From the NCBI GenBank assembly GCA_902651635.1, contig CACRSC010000083.1:1-54282 (forward strand): 54,282 bases of DNA. Direction: 5' to 3'. Each line of letters starts with the position of its first letter. Within the stretch, counting starts at the first letter, position 1. Origin of the DNA: Mastigamoeba balamuthi. Taxonomy: Eukaryota; Evosea; Mastigamoebida; Mastigamoebidae. A model generated the notes under the pieces. That model saw only the letters and a list, made by a program, of their open reading frames with translations, was not told the origin of the DNA and ran no database searches. A program made the translations under genes and the position numbers. Below are positions 34,982 through 45,200 of this stretch, one piece after another.

Positions 34982-35134
34982 TCCACCGGATTCCGCTCGC
35001 AACGCGCACCCGCCGTCTGCAGAAAAAAAGGAGATATTCGGATCTCGTCAGGCGGTGTATCTGCGAGATATTTCTCCGCCCACCGGCCATAAATAGCAAA
35101 GAGCATTTGACTCTGTTGGGCCAAGTCCGCCCTG
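34982..35134. promoter_or_regulatory. Bidirectional promoter of GH27 and DUSP genes
   Basis: Only 153 bp separate the two divergent starts. AGATATTTCTCC at 35066-35077 faces the phosphatase, 69 bp before its ATG. The minus strand carries GAGATCCGAATATCTCC nearer the GH27 start. This makes the region a compact example of the recurrent upstream element. Confidence 0.55.
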
Positions 35135-35809
35135 ATGAGCGAAGTTGTCCCCGGGGTGCTGTTCCTCTCGTCCTCGGAGGAGGCCGGGGACCTCTCGTTC
35201 CTGCAGGCCCGCTCGATCCGCCTGGTGGTCAACTGCACGCCTGACCTGCCCTGCGCCTACGCCCGCCCCGGCAGCCCCTGGCGCGCCGAGTACCACCGCG
35301 TCCCCATCGCCGACACGTCATCCGAGCCCCTCCTCCCGCACGTCCCGGGAGCCTCCACCTTTATCGCGCGGGCGCGACCCGGCTGCGCTGTCCTGGTGCA
35401 CTGCGCAGCGGGCGTGTCGCGGAGCCCCAGCGTCGTCATCGCGTCGCTTATGGTCAACAGGTTCGCCACGTTTTTTCAATTGAACGTGCGGCTCTTCCCG
35501 CTCAAGAACCGCACGCGGCCGCTGGCCAGGAGAATGAGGCTGAGGGAGGCGCTCGGGGTGGTCGAGAGGGCCCGGCCAGAGGTGGCGCCCAACGAGGGGT
35601 TCCTGAGGCAGCTGGTGCAGCTGGACGCCGAGATGTTCGGCGAGCCCGCGTCGATGACGCTGGAGGAGCTCTACGTCCGCGAGCTGCGCATGCTCGAGTT
35701 TGGCGAGGACGAGTCGCGCTCTGCTCTGCGGCAGTGCGAGAACGTGCTCGACCAGGCCATGACCAAGCTGTTCGAGGACGCCTGGAAGAAGGCCTCTGCC
35801 AAGCGGTGA
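35135..35809 (+). CDS. Dual-specificity protein phosphatase (201 aa)
   Basis: Two exons: 35135-35460 and 35530-35809, split by an in-phase 69-nt intron (GTTCGC...GCCAG) just after the active site. Without splicing the frame stays open, but splicing restores the family pattern (LMVNRRMRLREALGVVERARPEVAPNEGFLRQL). The catalytic signature is VHCAAGVSRSPSVV (HCxxGxSRS, with Cys nucleophile and Arg). The general-acid Asp lies in VPIADTSSEPLLPH. Atypical DUSPs dephosphorylate Ser/Thr/Tyr residues, often on MAP kinases, or phosphorylated lipids or carbohydrates. A C-terminal helical extension of about 60 residues has no evident domain. It shares a 153-bp divergent promoter with the GH27 gene. Confidence 0.9.
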   Translation: MSEVVPGVLFLSSSEEAGDLSFLQARSIRLVVNCTPDLPCAYARPGSPWRAEYHRVPIADTSSEPLLPHVPGASTFIARARPGCAVLVHCAAGVSRSPSVVIASLMVNRFATFFQLNVRLFPLKNRTRPLARRMRLREALGVVERARPEVAPNEGFLRQLVQLDAEMFGEPASMTLEELYVRELRMLEFGEDESRSALRQCENVLDQAMTKLFEDAWKKASAKR

Positions 35810-35857
35810 CTGTGCACCGCCCAGCTGCAACACTCCCCGAGTTAACGCTGATTCATC

Positions 35858-36583
35858 GTGTTTGTTCTCTGCTGGCTTTCGAGCAGTGCCAAATGCAACT
35901 CAGGAGACAAGCCTTGGCTGGGCCAGGCCTGCGCAGAGCTTCTGCGTGATATGTGTAACACAATCAAGAACACACGGATGATAGAGCTAGAGTGCGTTGT
36001 TCAGTTGCTCGTCTCTGAAGCACAGAGGTTCCCTGAAAGCTGTGAGATCCGCGAGCTTCTGTGGAGGTTATCCTGCATAGCTCCACGTGATCTGCTTTAT
36101 CTCTCTCAGTGTGACTTCATCAGAGCAGAGAGCACATCGTCAATGAAGTCAAATGACCCGAACACTGCACACTTCGCCTGCAACGTGTTCATCTGCCTGT
36201 GTATTGGAGACAGCACATCACATTTCACAGAGAATCCCTGCCGCGGGTGTCTCAGGACTGCGAAGGACATTGCTGCTCTCATTCGGCCACCATTCAGTGT
36301 CATGACTGATACCAAGATGACACTTCAAATGCTTGAAGTGCTATTCACACTATCGCATGTCTCGGAATTTGTCCCCATGGTCCTCGAATCTGGTGCACCA
36401 CGTAACCTAGCACTGGACATTATAGCATATCAGGCCTTTTTCGGCGAAAGCCCATCTCTTTTCAAACTGTTTTCCAACCTGTCGTACCCAGGTCTGACAC
36501 ATGATCATGATATCAGTGAAGTTTTGCCACTTGGTCTTGCTTACCTGAAAACAGGATTTACGTCCTTAAGGAGAAGATGGTAA
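35858..36583 (+). pseudogene. Orphan ORF, probably a gene or element fragment
   Basis: This open frame of about 240 codons has no ATG at its beginning (first in-frame ATG near 35950) and ends at 36583. Its Cys- and Leu-rich helical sequence (for example QLLVSEAQRFPESCEIREL) is unfamiliar. Base composition drops sharply relative to the phosphatase gene that ends 49 bp upstream. It may be an exon of a larger gene or the remnant of an inserted element; function unknown. Confidence 0.35.
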
Positions 36584-36714
36584 AATCTATTAAGAAATAA
36601 TTCCCTCGGATACCCCGAGGCACAGGCCTTTTGGGCCAGGGATCAGTGTATGTAGAGAGAATGAAGTGAATTAAACCTGAGTGTTATTTTCTGGGCAGAT
36701 AACCCCTATTCCCA

Positions 36715-37140
36715 TATGCACAGCTAATCTGCGTGAGGGTAATGCCTGTGGGACAGGCTCATTCCATTCCTGGTCCATTATTTCCTGTTCTTCAGTGAGC
36801 AATGACATGTTGGTCGGGTGTGGGCCAATGGTGAGACAGCGGACAGGTGACCTCTCAGCCCAATCCAAGGCACTGGCTGGCCTTCGGGATGAAGAGGTGT
36901 CGACGTTGGCGTGCAGCTGGCTGCATGATGAGGCACATGGCAGCACCCACCTGTTCCCATGGTATTGGAGTGGCCTTCTCATAGCAGATGGCCTCAAGCT
37001 GCTCCTGCATAAGAAACGGGAACTCGAGGCCGCTCACTGCCTCCAGCACAGCACTCCCCTCAAGGGCTCTGGCAGCCTCTTGAGGCAGACCTTAATATCC
37101 TCAGGCCTCATCGACAGGCATCTGCTACCAGTGCACGGCC
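36715..37140 (-). pseudogene. Degenerate copy of the 3' end of the WD40 gene
   Basis: Read on the minus strand, this matches 2041-2480: EQLEAICYEKATPIPWEQVG here against EQLEAIRLEEATPIPWGQVG there, followed by a nearly identical 3' UTR (GACCAGGAATGGAATG region). Indels near the old stop codon disrupt the frame. The match runs past the stop into non-coding sequence, so this is a DNA-level duplication. Confidence 0.85.
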
Positions 37141-37353
37141 CCTCCCAGCCACAGGACTCAAAAATTCCAGAATAAGACAGGACAGGGGTAGAAGAAGGAA
37201 TAATCCTGAGAATAACTCTGAAGGAACCCGGGATTGGAGAAGATTCTGAGGGCTGCTCTCAGGGGTTATTCTGGGAGGTGTTGTTGGAGAGAAAAAACAA
37301 AGACAGATTGGTTGAATGTTGTGGTGAGTAAGGAGAGAGAGTGTGTGTGTGTT

Positions 37354-39108
37354 TCAGAGAGGGCAGGTAAGGAAGTGAGAAGGGACGACCCACAGCTGGT
37401 CAGGAACCGTGGTGGCCGTGGTGTCAAAGAAGGGATTCATGGCCAACATGGCACAGTGAATGGAAGAGACTGGCAGAGTGACGGGCTTGATGTGGGGAGC
37501 TTCACACAGAGGGAAGGGGTAATGCGGCCAAGAGTGGGCTGGCTGCAAGAGCACGCTGGCCAGGATGGTCCTGCCCATAGGGTCAACACTCTGCACCCTG
37601 TAGTATGTGTGGAACGATGAGCTCTAGTGTGTCAGGATCAGCTCTTCGGCCAGCACACCCTCCTCTGGGTCAGTATTCCCAAGGCAGCAGACCACAGTGC
37701 CAGGCTTCAGAGAGATGGTCTTCACAGTATAAAAGGACTCCTTCTCGTGGCAAAAAACAGGCTGCCACTGACAGCTCTGAGCGTGTTTTGAGGCTCTCGG
37801 CCAGGGGAGACTGGCAGTCTGCCATCTGACACAGCTGGCTAGCCTGGTGGACAGCAGAATGGTGCACAGCGACCTCCAGCAAGTGCCGTGTCATCTGGTT
37901 GGCAAACTCTGACACCTTGGCCTGGGCATTCTCTGTTCTCTTCGTGTCCCAGATGGCAGCAGGCCCGAAGTTGATGAGGTAGAAGAAGAGGTGGAGGGGC
38001 GAGTGCAGGTTGAGCTGCTGGTGGATCTTGTCCTTCTTGGTCGGGTAGTGCTTAAGAATTCCATTGATAAGCCTGTTCGCCAGCACACCAAAGGCAATTG
38101 CAAACCCAGGTATTGTCTTGGAAGAGTAGAGCATGAAGAAGAGGCACGACTGGGCCAGTTGACAGCAGAATTCTGCCGAGCCACTGGGAGGGTTCACAGA
38201 GACGTAGCACCAATGCTCCTGAGAGTCTGCCATGAGCAAGCAGAGGTCAGTGTAGACCCAGACAGTCTGCTTCCTGCTCTCGCACCAGACCTCTACCCCA
38301 TTGTGCAGCACCCACGCCTTCTCTAAGAGCTGGTTCAGTACCTTATAGAGCCCCTTGGGAGACTTATTGCACTTGGAGATCAGAAGGCAAATGAGTTGCA
38401 GGTTCCAGATGCTCCTCTTGAAGTTGAGGAGATCAAAGAAGACCAATCTCACGAAGCTGCTGTGGAGCTTGTGCTTGTTGGTGAAGAAGGCGTAGCCCAG
38501 CATGTAGAATGCCTTGGGGTCACATTTGAGGGCGAGGTGATGGACAAACGCTGCCCTTCTCTTCTCCTGGTAGGTCGTGCTCTTGAGAAACTCGCATGTG
38601 ACCTTGACCTCAGGAACCTCGTCTGGGTCTGTCATGGGGTCGTCGTTCCCTGTGAGGATTGCCGTCTCGAGCTCTGGGATGGAGAACAGAGTGTGTAGGT
38701 GGCTGATGATACTGTGAACTGTCTTCCCATTAAAGAGGCATACGCAGCGATGCTGGGCTTCATCAATGATATGAAGGAGGATTCTGGACACGTGCTTCTG
38801 CTTATTGTTGACCCACTCTGACCACACAGAGTCCACCTTCCATTCACTCCACCCGAAAAGGAGCTTCTGGCAGAGGATTTTGAACAGATGTGGACTTCCA
38901 TTCTCAGACTTGGTTGGCAGATCGAGCTTGGTCCTGGCCTGCATGAGTACTAACCACTTGCAAGTGCAGAGATGGGTCCGCAGAAGCTGAGGACAGGCTA
39001 CATGGGCTGGCAGGTTGCTCCATGGTACCTGCTTGCACCTCTCCCATGGGCCCCATGGTGAACGGGTCTCCCGAGGCCATGTCTGGGGGTGTGACTTCCA
39101 CCGCCAAT
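37354..39108 (-). pseudogene. Large broken ORF of unknown family, possibly transposon-derived
   Basis: The minus strand is open from about 39108 to 37670 (residues include ILLHIIDEAQHRCVCLF, KCDPKAFYMLGYAFFTNKHK and NFKRSIWNLQLICLLISKC). Then the frame must shift by one near 37740 to continue as ISLKPGTVVCCLGNTDPEEG, and one stop interrupts before FHTYYRVQSVDPMGRT, which runs to 37354. The two segments read as one protein broken by a frameshift and a stop. Aromatic- and Cys-rich content, lower GC than the neighbours and flanking gene fragments suggest a mobile-element protein. I cannot name the family and saw no terminal inverted repeats. Confidence 0.45.
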
Positions 39109-39464
39109 GCCGTCATTGCCCTGCACTGATGACAGTGGCACTGACATCACATGCACGGCGTTGGCCGACGATGACAAGGAGTATGCAAAGTGCCGCCACT
39201 TGGGCAGGGGACCCAAAACCTCGTTGTTGCTCTCATCTCCTGAAACTGCACGGGCGCTCCCAGTGGCAGTTACTATACCCGAGACCACGGGCTCACCCTT
39301 CATCTTCTCCAGGAGAGCAGCTGCTTCTGCTGCACAGCACTGGTTCCCTAGGGTGACCTTGAGAACCTCCGTCAGAAGGTATGAGCTGATAGAGTGTGCG
39401 CCGTGACCGCCATTGCTGATCAGAACCATGTTGCACACAGAGCGCACTCCTCCCTCAGGGAGGA

Positions 39465-39589
39465 GACAGCAGCAGAAGCAGAAAGCGAGAATGAGCAACG
39501 TGGAGGTGACAAGGCCAGCCGTGCGGTGTGTTACGCTCGGCACGGTGCCCAGAGTCGTGAGGTTCCTGCGCGTGCTGGACAACAACGAC
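39465..39589 (+). repeat. Repeat copy B: first exon of the WD40 gene
   Basis: Ungapped match to 113-237 with six substitutions. It still encodes the start MSNVEVTRPAVRCVTLG in frame, but the sequence after it is unrelated to the WD40 gene, so it is an isolated first-exon fragment. Confidence 0.85.
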
Positions 39590-39649
39590 TGGAGTTTATT
39601 GTTGTGAAAACTGGTCCCAGCCGCCTCGAGCGTGACGCACAGCGCATCC

Positions 39650-40215
39650 ATGGTGCACTCGTGTGGTCTGTGCAAGAAAACGCGTGCGTTCCTCGCACGC
39701 AAGCTGCTGGAGATGCAGAGCCGCAAGTCCCGTCCCCGCTCAGCGACAGGCAGACGCCGCCTGCAGGGCCACTACCATGAGCAATTGGTAGCGGCCCTAC
39801 AGACGCGTCCTGTACGACTTCAACGTCGAAAGCGCGTCAACCCGAATTTCCGGGACTACCTCAGCGACAAGTGAGACTGGCAGGCAGTGCAGCCCCCGGA
39901 CGATCACAGTGACCGCTGCAACTGGTGGGCAGTGCAGCCCCCGGACGACCACAGCGACCAGGGAGACTGGCTGGAAGTGCAGCCCCCGGACGGTCACAGC
40001 GACCACGGAGACAGACTGGCAGCGAAGCTCCCCGACCGCAGCGACGGAGGCGCCGAGCTCCAAAGCCTCCTCGAGATGGACACCGACAACAGGCGCATCG
40101 GCTCGCGGGAGGGCGCCAGGGTGGGCCGCCGCTGCAGCTCGAGGGTTCGCATCGCCGCCCTGGCTGCCGCGTGCGCTGCGCTGCTCGCCGTCGCAGGCCT
40201 CGCGCTGGCGCTGTC
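39650..40215 (+). CDS. Partial gene: basic N-terminus, 15-aa repeats and a membrane segment, cut by the gap
   Basis: From ATG 39650 the frame gives MVHSCGLCKKTRAFLARKLL and a basic stretch to NFRDYLSDK. It then meets TGA at 39872, where GTGAGA could be a splice donor. In the same frame follow three 45-bp repeats (WxxVQPPDDHSD), an acidic segment, SRVRIAALAAACAALLAVAG as a membrane span, and then the N run at 40216. This would suit a type II membrane protein whose extracellular part lies in the gap. The junction between the two halves is unresolved and the 3' part is missing, so the model is tentative. Confidence 0.4.
39878..40012 (+). repeat. Three tandem 45-bp units
   Basis: Units start at 39878, 39923 and 39968. 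Each begins TGG and contains GTGCAGCCCCCGGACG. They encode 15-residue repeats with the pattern W-x-x-VQPPD-D/G-HSD; a shorter degenerate fourth unit follows. Confidence 0.85.
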
Positions 40216-40614
40216 NNNNNNNNNNNNNNNNNNNNNNNNNNNNNNNNNNNNNNNNNNNNNNNNNNNNNNNNNNNNNNNNNNNNNNNNNNNNNNNNNNNNN
40301 NNNNNNNNNNNNNNNNNNNNNNNNNNNNNNNNNNNNNNNNNNNNNNNNNNNNNNNNNNNNNNNNNNNNNNNNNNNNNNNNNNNNNNNNNNNNNNNNNNNN
40401 NNNNNNNNNNNNNNNNNNNNNNNNNNNNNNNNNNNNNNNNNNNNNNNNNNNNNNNNNNNNNNNNNNNNNNNNNNNNNNNNNNNNNNNNNNNNNNNNNNNN
40501 NNNNNNNNNNNNNNNNNNNNNNNNNNNNNNNNNNNNNNNNNNNNNNNNNNNNNNNNNNNNNNNNNNNNNNNNNNNNNNNNNNNNNNNNNNNNNNNNNNNN
40601 NNNNNNNNNNNNNN
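40216..40614. other. Assembly gap (399 N)
   Basis: A run of N interrupts the putative membrane-protein gene. Single N characters at 13481, 20725, 27394 and 31193 mark other breaks of unknown size. Confidence 0.99.
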
Positions 40615-40871
40615 GCGAACGAGCGAGCGAGCTCTCGCTGATCTGTACGGGAACCGATACGGGGAGATTTTACGGGAGGAATCTGGGGGTCGTCACGGTG
40701 CGTTGGAATCGGCCTTGTTCTTATTTTCTCTTCACCTCTTGTTCCTCTGCTTCCAACTCCGCGACCCCGACACCTCTCTTCTCTGGTGGTTCGGCCGGAC
40801 GACGCGCTCCCCTGCTTCTGCGACAATCTGTCCCCTCCCGTCTGTCCTCCCTCCCTCTCGCTCTCGCTCTT

Positions 40872-40909
<38 letters not shown>

Positions 40910-42266
40910 TCTGTCCTCTGCGTTGCTCTCCCCAATGCCCCTGCGCACACCCCCAGCGGCGTGCACAAGGGCGCCGATGAAAGCAACGCACAGGACAGCG
41001 GGGCTCCTCTCTCTTTGTCTCTTTCTCTCCCCGCGAGTGTCTCTTTGTCATCGGGGGCTATCGGGCTGGGCGTTGCGCTATGTCTGTCTGCTGCCGCGGT
41101 GTCCTCTGCGTGCGTGCTGCGGCGTCCTTGGCCTCGGTCCCCCTCCCTCCCCGGTCGGGCTTGAGCGTGAGGCTATGCTTGCAGCTCGCTGTGCTGCTGC
41201 TGCGGCTCTTCCTCCTTGTCCTCGGCTTTCTGGGTGCTCATTTTTCCCTTCACCGCGCCCCTTGCGCCCCCACTTCCCGCGCACTCAAAACTCGACACGC
41301 TCGCGGCAAATCAAGATGGGAGCCAGCCGCGGCCCGCACACAGCACCGGACTCCTCTGCTGCCCACTGCACCGCGCGCCGACACGAGCACAAGGGCTCCG
41401 GCCTGTCTGTCGTCCCGGCTCCCACGAGTTCCCGCATCGGGCGGGTTCCAATTAACTCTGCCGCGCAGTGCGCAGTGTGCACCGCGTTGCGAGCGCACGT
41501 ACGCACCGCCTTGGGACACTGCCCGTCGTGTGAACTCTGCACAGGGCACAGCACGTACAACGGCGTGACGAAGACCCTGCCGTGCTGTGCGCAAGGTATC
41601 GCCCAGAAAGATCGCAAAGCAGCGGCGAGTCTCGCAGATGTGGTGGTGTATGGACTCGTGGCCATGTGTTCATTTTCTCCTTTTGCATTCCCATTCAGCA
41701 TCACAGACCCCCCCCAAACAGCCTGTGCCGAAAAAGAGACAACAGAAGTACTCCATGATGTTATTTGGAGGGCGCATCTTATGTAAGTGCGGCTGCCGGG
41801 ACGGGACAACAACTATCTCCAACCCTGTGGCTGTCGCATACCCTATTTGTACTGAGACTAACAACTCCACACAGGTGTGATGCAGGCGATCAAATCAGGC
41901 AACAAACATGAAGACACTTTAACGATTGCGCTTCACGAGGGACCCAGGGACCCAGGAGCCAGGTCCCTCGTACAAAATACCACCAGCATCACACGAGAGC
42001 AATAATAATGCACAGAGGTCGAACAGGGCCACAAACCCTGACCGAGTGCCCGTTCTGCTTCTTCAACATGTTAATATGCGACTAATAGATTCCACAATTG
42101 ACTGCCTCTTCATCTTCCGTCGTTCATTGATTGATGGGGCTGATAGACCGGGAGAGCTCCAACTCTATGAGGACGAGCGATGCATGGATGGCCACACTTG
42201 CGTTTGCATTCACATTCAATTTAATGTGCTTACTAATGGAACCCTTCCTGACCATGGTAAAATGCA
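40615..42266. other. Region between gap and retrotransposon; no reliable gene
   Basis: About 1.65 kb. It includes a CT microsatellite (40875-40907) and Ser/Cys-rich open frames without family similarity. From about 41690 on, it becomes markedly less GC-rich. Some of 40615-41200 could be the 3' part of the gene cut by the gap, but nothing supports a model. Confidence 0.4.
40875..40907. repeat. CT microsatellite
   Basis: An almost pure run of CT dinucleotides within a wider pyrimidine-rich stretch (40850-40920). Confidence 0.95.
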
Positions 42267-42281
42267 AAACAGATACCGCTC
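42267..42281 (+). repeat. Target-site duplication, left copy (15 bp)
   Basis: AAACAGATACCGCTC, identical to 49680-49694. It immediately precedes the retrotransposon. Confidence 0.9.
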
Positions 42282-45200
42282 GAGTCTTTTTTTCTCCCCC
42301 GATGGATTAAGACCCCCCCCGCGCGAATCTCAATGGCGCATCACGGGCACCGCTGCACGGCGCAGCGGTCCCGGCCCCCGGCATCGGCGACCTGGCAGAT
42401 CCTAGGCCTGGCACTCGTGGTCCTCACCACGGCGGCACTCACCCTATCCCCAAGGTGCCACACGGCGCCCCCGGGGACCGGGACCACGACGCCAATCGGG
42501 GCAGGTAACCACTCCCGCCCCCCCCCCACACCCCACACACACGCCCACAAACACCCCCCCGGGCTGGGCATGCCCACGGCACGCGGAGTGATGACCCGCG
42601 GTGCCCAAAACCAGACATCAACAACGACATCCCCCGAAACCAAAAGCCACATACCGAAAGCCAAACCCCGCCCGCTACCTATGATCCCCAACGGCGAGAG
42701 TCCCGCCCCACCAAACCGTAGCGCAGACGCAGTCCATGACCCGCAGCCGGCACTACCGCAGGACCACAGCGCAGGCCCACCGCCGACCCCTTTCAGCCCC
42801 GACGCCTTTTCGGAGAAATTTCCCAGTCCACACCGGGAAATACTGAAGAATACGCACCACAAAACGGCGGCAAAATACGCAAACGACGACTCAGCACAAC
42901 AAACAAGCCGAAGCATGGAGGAGACTCCACCCGTCGACCCCCCAGCGTCCACCGGCGCCCCCCCGCCGTCTAAACGCCAACGCGAAGACACGGCCCCCGA
43001 AGACGTCGACCGCATGCAAACGGATAGCGACACCGAGAAACAAAAGCCCATAGCCGATAGCACGTCCGCAGAGGACAACGCCCCAGCCCCAAGCCCCGCG
43101 AAGGACCCGATAGACGTGGAGACTCTCCTGACCCTTATCCAAGCGCGCATGCTGATCGAGACGGACGAACCCCGCAAACAGAAGCTCGCAGAGCTAACCT
43201 GCCTGGACGAAACCGCCCTGGTGGCCCACTTCACCTCGTCGACGGACAGCGCAGACATTGACCTCAGGGAGAAGGCTAGAGCACCCAAGAGCCGGCCGCA
43301 GACGGCGTACAGCTGGGCACAGCCGGCGCAACGAACGCAGCCAACGGGAACCCAACCGAGCCCTGCCCCGGGAAAAGACCAACCCCTGTCCACGAGCCTC
43401 CAGTCCACAGCAGCGCCGTGGCCGACCAAGACAACCGCAACCTGGGGGCAAGCCGCCACGCACAACCCCACCCGCGACGACCGCTACGCTGACCCAACCT
43501 CAAGTCCGAGGTCTATCGACAGCCAGTCCGGCGAACCCGCAGCACCGCCTAGAGCAGTAGAAGACGCCGCGTACGAGACAGAGATGAAGGAAGCGATCAC
43601 CCTCGTGGCAGGTGCCAAGTTGACGGGGACCGAAGCGCACCAGGTAGCAGCGGCGGGAATGGAACTCCTAGACCTGTTTCGCGAAACATACAAAATCAAC
43701 GTCACTGCGAATTCGGCCTTCGTGGAATACATCGGTAAAAACAGCATTATGTTCCCGGCTCCCAACACGGCGGTATACCGTAAATGCCAAGAAATCGAGT
43801 CGGTGCAAAGGACGGAGGGTTTCTCTGCTGCTACCAGGTTATGGGTCCTCACGGAGGCAAAAATCCCCTTCACGGTATATGTGCTGCACGCCGACAAGCG
43901 CAAACCCTGCCCGAGAGAGCTCGCGGACGCATGGGCCCAACCGGCCAAAGCCCACATCATCGGCATCGAACCGCAGGCCAACGGTTGGGCGGTGACGTTC
44001 ACCGATAGGAAAACGATCCTCCAGCTGGTCCGCCAAACCAACAATGACCCGAGAGCCTCGGTACACGCAGTGGCCGCGTACCAGAACAAACTGTACCCCG
44101 GCGAACTGTGGAAGGTAGAACTCAATGCCCGCACCCGCCTGGGAGCCTCGCCGCGTAACGCTATAAACCGCGCCTTTGCCGACCGCCCATACGACATCAC
44201 CCGGACAGGCGTGAACCCGAAAGGAGAAGTCTTCCTCGTGCACGCATGGCCCCCGATCAACGAAACCGCCAACATTCGCGTACCGGGCTACCCCGAAGCC
44301 ATCGCATACCCCCAGGGTACGGCAAACGCTGATACGCACAGACTCACTGACTGCACCACACGATTATACAGACGAACGCGAAGCAAGCAGGAACAGGCGC
44401 AGGAGGCACGGCCCACCGACAGAATAACGGGAGAAGACCACCAGACGGTAGGACACAGCGACCCAAGACCACGCCGCCCCTCAAGGAGCACAACCGCCAT
44501 GACGAACGCCGCCCCCCGAATGAAAGCAGCCCCCCCAATGGTTGCGACCCCCCCAGGGCCCCCCCGACAAACCAAATACAATGATCTCACAGGGGGCCTC
44601 GCACTCAGTCTAGCCATACTATCGACAGCCCAACCCCGACAACACTATGTAATCCTCACACTTGTCACTCTCCTACTATATGCCCAAGGGGCAGCAGCCA
44701 TGGACACCAACATTACCATAGCCAGCTGGAACGTACAAAACACCCTATTTGGAGCCATCATACTACTAATTAAGGCTGTAAGGAATTGCACCAAACGAAC
44801 AACCCCCGAGATTATAGCCCTGCAGGAACTGGGCGTGGTTGATGAGAAGCAGGTTAACCAGGCGGCTAACACAGAGGGCTACAGCCTTTTTACGGGCCAA
44901 CGAGTCGGTAACAAAACACCGGTAGGATTTCTCGTTCACAATACTATGCGGGAGTACTGGTCTGTTAATACCACGGACCGAAAGGATGTCCTGGTAGGAA
45001 CACTCAAGCTAAATGTGACGATGAGGATCATCAATGCGTACAGCCCAACCAGAGGGTCCCCCGCCCAACGAGCTCTCTGGCATACCATACAAGCACAGAC
45101 AAAGGACAAAACGGACAGCATACTAGTAGGGGATCTAAATACTTGGATGGACCACCCCGAGGATGCCCACTCAACGGCGGAGCTCGATATGCAAAGATTC

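Noticed and set aside
36690-36997. Independent small minus-strand gene at 36.7-37.0 kb
   Set aside because: Its sequence is the 3' UTR and C-terminus of the WD40 gene read from a degenerate copy; indels disrupt the frame.
38998-39726. 243-codon minus-strand frame over copy B of the first exon
   Set aside because: It runs antisense through the duplicated exon and another frame of the broken ORF explains 38998-39108 better; no recognisable domain.
39909-41786. Plus-strand frames running through the N gap
   Set aside because: They are only open because N is translated as unknown; the parts on either side have no shared evidence.
42341-43471. 376-codon minus-strand frame opposite the retrotransposon ORF1 region
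   Set aside because: Val/Gly/Cys-rich shadow of the A/C-rich coding strand; no start context or domain.
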